In this document: piece after piece, positions 1-7,861 of the stretch
Position numbering within the stretch: position 1 is the stretch's first letter
How the letters are laid out: each line of letters opens with the position of its first letter
Assembly: GCA_001319865.1 (NCBI GenBank)
Contig: BBSL01000050.1
Location: forward strand, 1 to 45,038
Length of the DNA stretch: 45,038 nt
Source of the DNA: Burkholderia sp. E7m39
Lineage (GTDB): Bacteria > Pseudomonadota > Gammaproteobacteria > Burkholderiales > Burkholderiaceae
Direction: 5' to 3'
Notes under the pieces: generated by a model
What the model was told of the DNA's origin: nothing
The model's input: the letters and a program-made list of their open reading frames with translations, nothing else
Database searches by the model: none
Position numbers and translations under genes: made by a program

Positions 1-2
1 CG

Positions 3-1043
3 CTGTACGAGCGCGGCGATGCGGCGGGCTCGCAGGCAGCCGCGTGGGTCGCCGCGGCCATGCTCGCGCCGCTCGCGGAAGCCGCCAGCGCCGAGCTGCT
101 GATCACGCAGCTTGGCGCGGCGTCGCTGGAAACCTGGCCGACGCTGCTTGCGCAATTGCCCGAGCCCGTGTTCTTCCAGCGCAATGGCTCGCTGATCGTC
201 TGGCATCACAGCGATCGCGCCGAAGCGCCGCTGTTCGAGCGGCGGCTGCGCGCGAACGCGCCCGCCGCGCTGCTCGACGGCGGCCTCGTGGCGCTCGCGG
301 GGGCGCAGGTCGGCGCGGCCGAGCCTGCCCTCGCGGCACGCTTCGCGCAAGGCTGGCTGCTGCCGCACGAAGGCCAGCTCGACAACCGCCAGGTATTGAC
401 GGCGCTCGCGGCAGGGCTTGCGCAACGTGGCGTCGACACGCACTGGAACACTGCCATCGACGACCACGCCTTGCCCGCTGCGCGCATCACGATCGACTGC
501 CGCGGCCTGGGCGCGAAGCCTGTCATGCCGACGCTGCGCGGCATTCGCGGCGAAGTCGCGCGGGTGCACGCGCCGGGCATCGGCCTGACGCGGCCCGTGC
601 GTCTGCTGCATCCGCGCTATCCGCTCTATATCGCGCCCAAGCAGAACGATCTGTATGTGATCGGCGCGACGGAAGTGGAGGGCGAGGACATGTCGCCCGT
701 CAGCGTGCGCTCGGCGCTCGAACTGCTGAGCGCGGCGTTTTCGGTGCATCCGGGTTTCGGCGAGGCGCGCATTCTCGAACTGAACTCGCAATGCCGTCCG
801 ACGCTGCCGGATCATCGCCCCGTGCTGCTGTGGGACGGCGCCCACACGCTGCGCGTGAACGGGCTTTACCGGCACGGCTATATGATCGCGCCCGAAGTCG
901 CAGGCGAAGCGGTGCGGTTTGCGTCGGCGCTGCTCGACGGCCGCGTCGCCGATGCCGACGCATTCGACGACTGGCAGCGCCACGCGCGCTGGAGCGAGCT
1001 GTTCCGGCGGGATCACGAGCCTGCCGTCACTCTCAACGTTTGA
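3..1043 (+). CDS. thiO: Glycine oxidase ThiO, 5' end cut by window edge
   Basis: FAD-dependent oxidase that turns glycine into iminoacetate (dehydroglycine) for the thiazole half of thiamine. The open frame runs in from the left edge without a start, so the N-terminal FAD-binding GxGxxG part lies outside the window. The visible part begins LYERGDAAGSQAAAWVAAAM, the second strand of a Rossmann-type FAD domain followed by the family's A-A-x-x-M-L-A-P segment. The end carries a typical DAAO-type closing region (N-S-Q-C-R-P-T-L-P-D-H-R-P, then VNGLYRHGYMIAPEVAGEAV). thiS starts 10 bases after its stop, and thiG and thiE follow, which fixes the pathway. The function comes from family and context; the oxidase step was not otherwise tested. 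Confidence 0.9.
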   Translation: MYERGDAAGSQAAAWVAAAMLAPLAEAASAELLITQLGAASLETWPTLLAQLPEPVFFQRNGSLIVWHHSDRAEAPLFERRLRANAPAALLDGGLVALAGAQVGAAEPALAARFAQGWLLPHEGQLDNRQVLTALAAGLAQRGVDTHWNTAIDDHALPAARITIDCRGLGAKPVMPTLRGIRGEVARVHAPGIGLTRPVRLLHPRYPLYIAPKQNDLYVIGATEVEGEDMSPVSVRSALELLSAAFSVHPGFGEARILELNSQCRPTLPDHRPVLLWDGAHTLRVNGLYRHGYMIAPEVAGEAVRFASALLDGRVADADAFDDWQRHARWSELFRRDHEPAVTLNV

Positions 1044-1053
1044 ACGAATCGAC

Positions 1054-1251
1054 ATGGATATCCAGATCAACCAGAAGCCGCTGTCGCTGCCCGAAGGGGC
1101 GACCGTCGCCGACGCGCTCAGCGCATTCGGCGCGCGGCCGCCGTTCGCCGTCGCGCTGAACGGCACTTTCGTCGCGCGCACGCAGCATGCTGCGCGTGCC
1201 TTGCAGGCGGGCGACAAGCTCGACGTCGTGCATCCCGTCGCAGGCGGCTGA
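1054..1251 (+). CDS. thiS: Sulfur carrier protein ThiS
   Basis: Small ubiquitin-like sulfur carrier, 65 residues, the usual length for ThiS. It starts MDIQINQKPLSLPEG and ends in the diagnostic Gly-Gly (HPVAGG), whose terminal carboxylate is adenylated and converted to thiocarboxylate to deliver sulfur to ThiG. The ATG at 1054 is chosen because it gives the compact beta-grasp domain directly; a longer in-frame opening at 919 lies inside thiO and is not used. It lies between thiO and thiG in one transcription unit. Confidence is high because length, C-terminus and neighbours all agree. Confidence 0.95.
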   Translation: MDIQINQKPLSLPEGATVADALSAFGARPPFAVALNGTFVARTQHAARALQAGDKLDVVHPVAGG

Positions 1252-1287
1252 ACGCCCCGGCGCACTGTCACAGACAAGGACTCACAG

Positions 1288-2112
1288 ATGAACTCACACG
1301 CGAACGCCCGCGCCGACGCGCTCACGCTGTACGGCGAAACTTTCCAGAGCCGCGTGCTGCTGGGCACGTCGCGCTATCCGTCGCTGCAGTCGCTGTCGGA
1401 TTCGATCGCGGCATCGAAGCCGGGCATGGTGACCGTCGCGCTGCGCCGGCAGATGAGCGAAGGCGGCGCGGAAGCCGGCTTCTTCGATCTGCTCAAGCGG
1501 CACGGCGTGCCGCTGCTGCCGAACACGGCGGGCTGCCAGACGGTCGGCGAGGCCGTCACGACGGCGCACATGGCGCGCGAAGTGTTCGAAACCGACTGGA
1601 TCAAGCTCGAACTGATCGGCGACGACTACACGCTGCAGCCCGATCCCGTCGGTCTGATCGAAGCGGCCGCGCAGCTGGTGAAGGACGGCTTCAAGGTGCT
1701 GCCGTACTGCACGGAAGATCTCGTGATCGGCCGGCGTCTGCTCGATGCGGGCTGCGAGGCGCTGATGCCGTGGGGCGCGCCTATCGGCACGGGCAAGGGC
1801 GTCGTCAATCCGTACGGCCTGCGCGTGCTGCGCGAGCGTCTGCCCGACGTGCCGCTGATCGTCGATGCGGGTCTCGGCGTGCCGTCGCATGCGTGCCAGG
1901 TGATGGAGTGGGGCTTCGACGGCGTGCTGCTGAACACGGCGGTCTCCCAGGCGACGCATCCCGAGGCGATGGCGCGCGCCTTCGCGATGGGCGTCGAAGC
2001 GGGCCGCGAGGCCTGGCTGGCCGGCCCGATGGCCGAACGTGAAACTGCCCACGCGAGCACGCCCGTCGTCGGCATGCCGTTCTGGCATCAGGATGGGAGC
2101 GCAGCGGCATGA
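1288..2112 (+). CDS. thiG: Thiazole synthase ThiG
   Basis: TIM-barrel enzyme of 274 residues that condenses deoxyxylulose-5-phosphate, dehydroglycine from ThiO and sulfur from ThiS into the thiazole phosphate moiety. Family landmarks are visible: FQSRVLLGTSRYPS near the start, NTAGCQT, WIKLELIGDD (region of the Schiff-base lysine), and PWGAPIGTGKGV followed by VDAGLGVPSHA, the phosphate-binding part of the barrel. A short tail after the barrel (GPMAERETAHAS) is typical of proteobacterial ThiG. The stop overlaps the thiE start (ATGA at 2109-2112), suggesting translational coupling. Confidence 0.96.
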   Translation: MNSHANARADALTLYGETFQSRVLLGTSRYPSLQSLSDSIAASKPGMVTVALRRQMSEGGAEAGFFDLLKRHGVPLLPNTAGCQTVGEAVTTAHMAREVFETDWIKLELIGDDYTLQPDPVGLIEAAAQLVKDGFKVLPYCTEDLVIGRRLLDAGCEALMPWGAPIGTGKGVVNPYGLRVLRERLPDVPLIVDAGLGVPSHACQVMEWGFDGVLLNTAVSQATHPEAMARAFAMGVEAGREAWLAGPMAERETAHASTPVVGMPFWHQDGSAAA

Positions 2113-3218
2113 CCGACACCTTGAAATTGGCGGGCCGCGACCTGTTCTGGCCGCCCGCCGACGAACTGATGGAAGCCGCCGAACGCATCCGCGCGCGCCT
2201 GGGCGACTGGCCCGCGTCGCACGTGAACTGGCGTATCTGCCTGACGTCGCCCGACGACGCGAACGGCGGCGATCTGATCATCGTCGCCGACGAGCAACAG
2301 CACAGCGAGCAGATCGCGCGCTGGCAGACGCAGGGCGCGGGCGTGATCGAAGCGGCGGCGGGCCGCGCGTCGCTGCATCTGGGCGGCGTGCGCTATCGGC
2401 TGGAAGGCCAGCTTGCCGAAGACTGGATTGCGGCGCTGGCGGCGTTTCTCGATTGCGGTTTTGATCCGCACGACGCGCTGGTGCTCGCGCTCGCATGGCG
2501 CGACGGCGACGAGACGAAATCCGACGATGCCTGGCCGTGCGATCTGTCGCGCTTTCCGCGCGTGGCCGGGCTGCCGGACGCGCCCGCGCAGCCGTTTGCC
2601 GCATGCCCCGATGCGCTCGGTCTTTACGCCGTGCTGCCCACGGCCGATTGGGTCGAACGCGTGGCCGGGTTCGGCGTGAAGACGCTGCAATTGCGCCGCA
2701 AGACGGCGGAGCCGGACGAACTGAAACAGGAAATCGCGCGTTCCGTGGCGGCGGGCCGCCAGCACGATGCGCGCGTGTTCATCAACGATCACTGGCAGGC
2801 CGCGATCGACGCGGGCGCATACGGCGTCCATCTCGGCCAGGAAGATGTGCATACGGCCGATCTGCACGCGTTGTCGAAGGCGGGCGTGCGACTTGGACTG
2901 TCGACGCACGGCTACTACGAAATGCTCACCGCGTTGCACTTCCGTCCAAGCTACATTGCGCTGGGCGCCGTATTCCCGACCACGACCAAAGTGATGCCGA
3001 CGGCGCCGCAAGGTCTGGTGCGGCTCGTGCGCTACGTGAAATTGCTCGAGGGCGTCGTGCCGCTCGTCGCGATCGGCGGCATTAGCGGCGACGTGCTGCC
3101 GCAAGTGCTGGCCACGGGCGTGAAAAGCGCGGCCGTCGTGCGCGCGATCACGCAAGCCGCCGATCCCGCTATTGCGACGGCAGCGTTGCAAAGCGAGTTT
3201 TTGCAAGAAAAAGTTTAG
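2109..3218 (+). CDS. thiE: Thiamine-phosphate synthase ThiE with extra N-terminal domain
   Basis: Joins hydroxymethylpyrimidine diphosphate and thiazole phosphate to thiamine phosphate. The protein has 369 residues while single-domain ThiE is about 210. The catalytic TIM-barrel occupies roughly residues 165-369 with clear motifs: QLRRK, FINDHW, GVHLGQED, GLSTHG, YIALGAVFPTTTK and AIGGIS. The first 160 residues are a separate domain with no ThiE motif. One segment (AFLDCGFDPHDALVLALAW) is reminiscent of the C-terminal helix region of the ThiD/HMP-P kinase fold, but no ATP-site motif is visible, so a degenerate kinase-like domain is only a guess. It is the last gene of the thi cluster and overlaps thiG by 4 bases. 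Confidence 0.92.
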   Translation: MTDTLKLAGRDLFWPPADELMEAAERIRARLGDWPASHVNWRICLTSPDDANGGDLIIVADEQQHSEQIARWQTQGAGVIEAAAGRASLHLGGVRYRLEGQLAEDWIAALAAFLDCGFDPHDALVLALAWRDGDETKSDDAWPCDLSRFPRVAGLPDAPAQPFAACPDALGLYAVLPTADWVERVAGFGVKTLQLRRKTAEPDELKQEIARSVAAGRQHDARVFINDHWQAAIDAGAYGVHLGQEDVHTADLHALSKAGVRLGLSTHGYYEMLTALHFRPSYIALGAVFPTTTKVMPTAPQGLVRLVRYVKLLEGVVPLVAIGGISGDVLPQVLATGVKSAAVVRAITQAADPAIATAALQSEFLQEKV

Positions 3219-3266
3219 AAAAGTTAAATCGATAGCGTCGTCAAGGCAGGGTTTGCACGAAGGCCC

Positions 3267-3272
3267 TATAAT
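3267..3272 (+). promoter_or_regulatory. Putative -10 box (TATAAT) before mlaF
   Basis: A perfect TATAAT hexamer lies 33 bases before the mlaF start in the 86-base gap after thiE. It is preceded by GCCC. No convincing -35 hexamer is seen at 16-18 bases upstream, so this is either an extended or activator-dependent promoter, or chance. Its position agrees with a separate start of transcription for the mla operon. Confidence 0.45.
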
Positions 3273-3304
3273 TTCGCCTTCCGTGTAAAAGGACTGTCAG
3301 CTAC

Positions 3305-4126
3305 GTGCCTTCCTCTGCCGAGACCCTCCTTGAGCTGCGCGACGTCGACTTCGGCTACAGCGAGCGGCTTGTCCTGTCGAACCTGAATCTGCGCTTCAAA
3401 CGCGGCCAGGTGGTCGCGGTCATGGGCGGCTCGGGGTGCGGGAAGACCACCGTGCTGCGGCTGATCGGCGGCCTCGTGCGCGCGCAGCGCGGCCAGGTGC
3501 TGTTCCACGGCCAGGACATCGGCGCGCAGACGCGCGACGGCCTGTACGCACTGCGCCGCCGGATGGGCATGCTCTTCCAGTTCGGCGCGCTCTTTACCGA
3601 CATGTCGGTGTTCGAGAACGTGGCCTTCGCGCTGCGCGAGCACACCGATCTCCCCGAAGACCTGATCCGCGATCTCGTGCTGATGAAGCTGAACGCGGTC
3701 GGTTTGCGTGGCGCGCGCGATCTCGCGCCGTCGGAAATTTCGGGCGGCATGGCGCGCCGCGTCGCACTGGCCCGCGCCATCGCGCTCGATCCCGAACTGA
3801 TGATGTACGACGAGCCGTTCGCCGGTCTGGACCCCATCTCGCTCGGCATCACGGCCAACCTGATCCGCACGCTCAACCAGGCGCTCGGCGCAACGTCGAT
3901 TCTCGTCACGCACGACGTGCCCGAATCGTTCGCGATCGCCGACTACGTCTACTTTCTCGCCAACGGCGGCGTGCTCGCCGAAGGCACGCCCGACGAACTG
4001 CGCGCGTCGAGCGATCCGACCGTGCGCCAGTTCATCGACGGCACGCCCGACGGTCCCTTCAAATTTCACTATCCGAGCAGCACGCCGCTGGCGGCGGATT
4101 TCGGCATCGGCGGGGGCCGCGCATGA
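3305..4126 (+). CDS. mlaF: Phospholipid transport ATPase MlaF
   Basis: ATP-binding subunit of the inner-membrane MlaFEDB complex that moves phospholipids between inner membrane and periplasmic MlaC to keep outer-membrane lipid asymmetry. The 273-residue protein has Walker A GGSGCGKTT (41-49), the Q-loop around 92, an Mla-type signature SEISGGMARR (143-152), Walker B LMMYDE (165-170) and the H-loop in VTHD. The start is GTG; no earlier ATG keeps the length right, and MPSSAETLLELRDV is the normal beginning of an ABC domain. The stop overlaps the mlaE start (ATGA). Confidence 0.95.
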   Translation: MPSSAETLLELRDVDFGYSERLVLSNLNLRFKRGQVVAVMGGSGCGKTTVLRLIGGLVRAQRGQVLFHGQDIGAQTRDGLYALRRRMGMLFQFGALFTDMSVFENVAFALREHTDLPEDLIRDLVLMKLNAVGLRGARDLAPSEISGGMARRVALARAIALDPELMMYDEPFAGLDPISLGITANLIRTLNQALGATSILVTHDVPESFAIADYVYFLANGGVLAEGTPDELRASSDPTVRQFIDGTPDGPFKFHYPSSTPLAADFGIGGGRA

Positions 4127-4899
4127 TCAACGCGATCAGTTTCATCGGCCGCTCCGTCGTATGCGGGCTCGGACAGACGGGTTATGCGGCACGCATGTTC
4201 GTGCGTCTCGTGGCCGAATTCTTTGCGCTGCTGCGCCGCCCGCGTCTTGTCACGAAGCAGATTCACTTCGTCGGCAACTATTCGCTGGTGATCATCGCCG
4301 TATCGGGGCTGTTCGTCGGCTTCGTGCTCGGGCTGCAGGGTTACTACACGCTCAACCGCTATGGCTCCGAGCAGGCGCTCGGCTTGCTGGTCGCGCTGTC
4401 GCTCGTGCGCGAGCTCGGGCCCGTCGTGACGGCGCTGCTGTTCGCGGGGCGCGCGGGCACGTCGCTCACGGCCGAAATCGGCCTGATGAAGGCGGGCGAG
4501 CAACTGACGGCGATGGAGATGATGGCCGTCGATCCTCTCAAGGTGGTCGTCGCGCCGCGCATGTGGGCGGGCATCATCTCGATGCCGATTCTCGCCGCGA
4601 TCTTCAGCGCGGTTGGCGTGCTGGGCGGCTATGTCGTGGGCGTGCTGATGATCGGCGTGGATGCCGGCGCATTCTGGTCGCAGATGCAAGGCGGAGTGGA
4701 CGCCTATCGCGACGTCGGCAACGGCGTGATCAAGAGCATCGTGTTTGGCTTCGCGGTCACGTTCATTGCGCTCTACCAGGGCTACGAAGCAAAACCGACG
4801 CCCGAAGGCGTGTCGCGCGCGACCACGAAGACAGTCGTGTACGCGTCGCTCGCCGTACTGGGTCTCGATTTCCTGCTGACCGCTCTGATGTTCAGCTAA
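4123..4899 (+). CDS. mlaE: Phospholipid transport permease MlaE
   Basis: Integral membrane permease (MlaE/DUF140 family), 258 residues. The sequence shows an N-terminal amphipathic stretch and several hydrophobic helices with typical family motifs (FVGFVLGLQGYY, ELGPVVTALLFAGRAGTS, EIGLMKAGEQLTAMEMM and the late GFAVTFIALYQGY). In the complex two MlaE subunits form the membrane core, contacted by MlaF from the cytoplasm and MlaD on the periplasmic side. It overlaps mlaF by four bases and is followed by mlaD after 82 bases. Confidence 0.95.
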   Translation: MINAISFIGRSVVCGLGQTGYAARMFVRLVAEFFALLRRPRLVTKQIHFVGNYSLVIIAVSGLFVGFVLGLQGYYTLNRYGSEQALGLLVALSLVRELGPVVTALLFAGRAGTSLTAEIGLMKAGEQLTAMEMMAVDPLKVVVAPRMWAGIISMPILAAIFSAVGVLGGYVVGVLMIGVDAGAFWSQMQGGVDAYRDVGNGVIKSIVFGFAVTFIALYQGYEAKPTPEGVSRATTKTVVYASLAVLGLDFLLTALMFS

Positions 4900-4981
4900 G
4901 AAGCGCGTGGCGTGATCTGACGGCCGGCGCGTCGCCACGCGCCGCGCGGACGCCACGCCGCCGCTGAAGATTCTCTCTGGG

Positions 4982-5542
4982 ATGAAGATGAAAAAAACTG
5001 CTCTCGATTTCTGGGTCGGTCTGTTCGTGGTGCTAGGGTTCATCGCGCTGCTGTTCCTTGCGCTGAAGGCCGGCAACATGAGCTCGCTGTCGTTTCAAGC
5101 GACCTATCCCGTCAAGCTGAAGTTCGACAACATCGGCGGCCTCAAGGTGCGCGCGCCCGTCAAGAGCGCGGGCGTGACGGTGGGGCGCGTGGCGTCGATC
5201 GGCTTCGACAGCAACTCGTATCAGGCGCTCGTGACGCTCGATCTCGACAAGCAATACGAGTTTCCGAAGGACACTTCCGCGAAGATTCTGACCTCCGGCC
5301 TGCTGGGCGAGCAGTACATCGGTCTCGAACCGGGCGGCGACACCGAAATGCTGAAGGCCGGCGACACGATCACGATGACTCAATCGGCCATCGTCCTGGA
5401 AAATCTGATCGGACAGTTTTTGTATAGCAAGGCAGCGGATTCGGGCGCTGCCAAACCCGGCACATCGGCCGCGGCGCCCGCAGCGCCTGCTCCGGCCCCT
5501 GCCGCGCCTGCTGCGGCGGCATCGGGCGCGTCGGGTCAATAA
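4982..5542 (+). CDS. mlaD: MCE-domain lipid-transport protein MlaD
   Basis: Periplasmic, inner-membrane-anchored MCE protein of 186 residues whose family forms a hexameric ring on MlaE. One N-terminal transmembrane segment (about residues 9-29, FWVGLFVVLGFIALLFLAL) precedes a single MCE domain (about 40-118, with FDNIGGLKVRAPVKSAGVTVG and LTSGLLGEQYIGLEPGG). The tail from about residue 152 is an Ala/Pro-rich low-complexity stretch, probably disordered. A second ATG six bases downstream (4988) could also serve as start; the difference is two residues. The stop codon merges into the mlaA ribosome-binding site (TAAGGAG). Confidence 0.94.
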   Translation: MKMKKTALDFWVGLFVVLGFIALLFLALKAGNMSSLSFQATYPVKLKFDNIGGLKVRAPVKSAGVTVGRVASIGFDSNSYQALVTLDLDKQYEFPKDTSAKILTSGLLGEQYIGLEPGGDTEMLKAGDTITMTQSAIVLENLIGQFLYSKAADSGAAKPGTSAAAPAAPAPAPAAPAAAASGASGQ

Positions 5543-5554
5543 GGAGAACAACAA

Positions 5555-6532
5555 ATGAAGACGACACGCTTACGTGTCGCGGGGCTCGCTTTGGCGGTGG
5601 CAACGCTTGCTGGTTGTGCAACGGTTCAGAATCCCACGAAGGAAGATCCGCTCGAAGGCTTCAATCGCACGGTCTTCACGTTCAACGACAAGATCGATCA
5701 GTACGCGTTGAAGCCGGTAGCGAAGGGTTATGTGTTCGTCACCCCGCAGCCCGTGCGCGACAGCGTGACGAACTTCTTCTCGAACATCGGCGACGTGTAC
5801 ATCGCCGCGAACAACCTGCTGCAGCTGAAGATCGCCGACGGCGTGTCGGACATCATGCGCATCGTGATCAACACGATCTTCGGTGTCGGCGGCCTGTTCG
5901 ATGTCGCGACGATCGCCAAGCTGCCGAAGCACGACAACGACTTCGGCCTGACACTCGGCCACTACGGCGTGCCGGCGGGTCCGTATCTCGTGCTGCCGCT
6001 GTTCGGGCCGAGCACGGTGCGCGACGGCGTGGGCATCGCCGGCAACTACTTCATCAATCCGCTCACCTACGTGAAGCCGGACAGCGTGAGCTGGGCGCTT
6101 TACGGGGTCAACATCGTCAACACGCGCGCGAACCTGCTGAACGCGAGCGACGTGCTCGAAGGCGCGGCGCTCGACAAATATTCGTTCGTGCGCAATGCGT
6201 ATCTGCAGCGCCGGCGTTATCTGCTCTCGGACGGTAGCGCGTCGACGGCGCTGCCGGACTACGGCAACGAAGCGCCGCTGCCCAAATACGAGGACGTCGA
6301 CGGCGGTGCGGCGGCTGCGCCGGCGCCGGTGCCGGGTGGTGGCGCGGCGCCTGCTGCCAAGCCTGCGACGGCTTCGGCGCCGGAAGCGGCGTCGGGCGCG
6401 GCAACGGATAATGCAGCAAGCGGCGCGAGTGCCGCGCAACCCGCGTCCGGCACGGGCGCGCCGCCCACCGTGCCCGCCGGCCAGATCGTGCCGCCCGCGC
6501 ACTTCGGCTATCCGTCGCTGAAGCTGCACTGA
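5555..6532 (+). CDS. mlaA: Outer-membrane lipoprotein MlaA (VacJ)
   Basis: Outer-membrane lipoprotein that removes mislocalised phospholipids from the outer leaflet and passes them to MlaC. The first residues form a lipoprotein signal with lipobox LAGC (18-21, Cys21 lipidated). The conserved VacJ core follows: DPLEGFNRTVFTFNDKIDQ, LPKHDNDFGLTLGHYGVPAG, PYLVLPLFGPSTVRDGVG. At 325 residues it is longer than E. coli MlaA (about 250) because of an Ala/Pro/Gly-rich tail from about residue 245 onward. AAGGAG sits 8 bases before the ATG. In E. coli mlaA is unlinked; here it is inside the operon between mlaD and mlaC. Confidence 0.95.
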   Translation: MKTTRLRVAGLALAVATLAGCATVQNPTKEDPLEGFNRTVFTFNDKIDQYALKPVAKGYVFVTPQPVRDSVTNFFSNIGDVYIAANNLLQLKIADGVSDIMRIVINTIFGVGGLFDVATIAKLPKHDNDFGLTLGHYGVPAGPYLVLPLFGPSTVRDGVGIAGNYFINPLTYVKPDSVSWALYGVNIVNTRANLLNASDVLEGAALDKYSFVRNAYLQRRRYLLSDGSASTALPDYGNEAPLPKYEDVDGGAAAAPAPVPGGGAAPAAKPATASAPEAASGAATDNAASGASAAQPASGTGAPPTVPAGQIVPPAHFGYPSLKLH

Positions 6533-6668
6533 CAGACGTGACGTGCGAGCGTGGTATCCGCGGCCGTAACACTCGGATACGACTCTCGCAGTTTGGGCGT
6601 GGATTGCGGCTGAACTCGCGTGATATTGTCGCCTCCAACGCTAAGCCTATTTTTTTGCAGGACTGGAA

Positions 6669-7301
6669 ATGAAAAAATTCTTCTTCTTCATCCCGTTTTT
6701 TGCAGCATTTTTTGCGTTCAGCGGCGCGGCATCGGCACAAGCCGTCGATACGAACAACCCTGACATCATGGTGAAGACCGTCACGCAGCAGGTGATCGAC
6801 GCCGTGCGCGCCGACAAGACGATCCAGAGCGGCAACATTGGCGCCGTCACGAAGCTCGTCAACGAGAAAATCCTGCCGTACACGGACTTCCGCCGCACCA
6901 CGCAGCTCGCGATGGGCCGGAACTGGCGCACCGCCACGCCGGAACAGCAGAACGCCGTCGTCGAGCAGTTCAAGACGCTGCTGATCCGCACATATTCGGG
7001 CGCGCTCGCGCAGGTGAAGGACCAGCAGATCGAATACAAGCCGTTCCGCGCCAACCCGGACGACACCGACGTCGTCGTGCGCTCGGTCGTGATGAACAAC
7101 GGCTCGCCCGTCGAACTCGACTACCGTCTGTACAAGACGCCGCAAGGCTGGCGCGTGTATGACCTGAACGTGCTCGGCGCATGGCTGATCCAGGCATACC
7201 AGCAGCAGTTTAACGAGCAGATCCAGAAGAGCGGCGTGGACGGCCTGATCCAGTTCCTGACGGCCCGCAACCAGCAACTCGCCGGCGGCAAACAGTCGTG
7301 A
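6669..7301 (+). CDS. mlaC: Periplasmic phospholipid carrier MlaC
   Basis: Soluble periplasmic shuttle (Tol_Tol_Ttg2 family) that carries phospholipid between outer-membrane MlaA and inner-membrane MlaFEDB. It has 210 residues, with a strongly Phe-rich signal peptide (MKKFFFFIPFFAAFF) and a likely cleavage after ASA at residues 21-23. The mature part shows family segments TNNPDIMVKTVTQQVIDAVR, EKILPYTDFRRTTQLAMGRN, and the late RVYDLNVLGAWLIQAYQQQF. The gap to mlaA is 136 bases, the largest inside the operon. The stop overlaps the GTG start of mlaB. Confidence 0.95.
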   Translation: MKKFFFFIPFFAAFFAFSGAASAQAVDTNNPDIMVKTVTQQVIDAVRADKTIQSGNIGAVTKLVNEKILPYTDFRRTTQLAMGRNWRTATPEQQNAVVEQFKTLLIRTYSGALAQVKDQQIEYKPFRANPDDTDVVVRSVVMNNGSPVELDYRLYKTPQGWRVYDLNVLGAWLIQAYQQQFNEQIQKSGVDGLIQFLTARNQQLAGGKQS

Positions 7302-7603
7302 ACAACTTCACAAGCGCGCCCGTCAGGACGTCGGCCAATACGTTCGAAACGGGCGACACGCTGACGCACGCGAGCGCGAAAGCGGCGCTCGCGGCTGGGC
7401 TTGCGCGCATCGGCGGCGGCGCGACCGCGGTCGACTGCGCGCCGCTCAGGCAGTTCGATTCGTCGGCGCTCGCCGTGCTGCTCGCATGGCAACGCGCCGC
7501 GACCGCGCGCGGCACGCCGCTCGTGATCGTCAACCTTCCTGCGGGGCTGTCTAGCCTCGCTCAAGCCTACGGCGTCGATACCCTCCTGACCGTACGACAT
7601 TGA
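7298..7603 (+). CDS. mlaB: STAS-domain protein MlaB
   Basis: Cytoplasmic STAS-domain protein of 101 residues, the usual size for MlaB, which binds MlaF and stabilises the transporter. The core VDCAPLRQFDSSALAVLLAW contains the conserved D-S-S/A-x-L-A-V-L-L motif of STAS domains, and the end (LSSLAQAYGVDTLL) matches the closing helix. The start is GTG at 7298, overlapping the mlaC stop in a GTGA arrangement, which argues for coupled translation and completes the mlaFEDACB order. Confidence 0.9.
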   Translation: MNNFTSAPVRTSANTFETGDTLTHASAKAALAAGLARIGGGATAVDCAPLRQFDSSALAVLLAWQRAATARGTPLVIVNLPAGLSSLAQAYGVDTLLTVRH

Positions 7604-7706
7604 CGCTTATCTGATTGACAGGCGTCGGTGAGCCTTGCACCGCGTTTCACGTTCGTGTGCTGGTTCACCTTCTCTCAAGGCAAGTCGGCGGTTTCGACTT
7701 TTGCCC

Positions 7707-7712
7707 TATAAT
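7707..7712 (+). promoter_or_regulatory. Putative -10 box (TATAAT) before the ABC exporter
   Basis: A perfect TATAAT, preceded by GCCC exactly as in front of mlaF, lies in the 258-base gap between mlaB and the ABC ATPase gene. No good -35 hexamer is visible 16-18 bases upstream. Its placement about 150 bases before the next gene fits an independent promoter, with the caveat that it rests on one hexamer. Confidence 0.4.
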
Positions 7713-7861
7713 CAAACGTTTTTGGGCGGCTGGCCGTTCCCGTCAGGTCGACGGCGAAAGCGCAAGCATTCTTTTGCACCCGGCCCCAAATCCGTTCCCC
7801 CATGCTTTCGCGCCCTTGCCGGGCGACCAATCAGGCGTCGTCCCCCCGGCGGCGCACAGTC

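Noticed and set aside
44..1159. A 371-codon plus-strand frame overlapping thiO
   Set aside because: Arg/Ala-rich shadow of thiO in another frame, with no domain pattern.
1200..1290. TPP riboswitch in the thi cluster
   Set aside because: No thi-box motif is visible between thiS and thiG; a riboswitch, if any, would be upstream of the window or at thiC.
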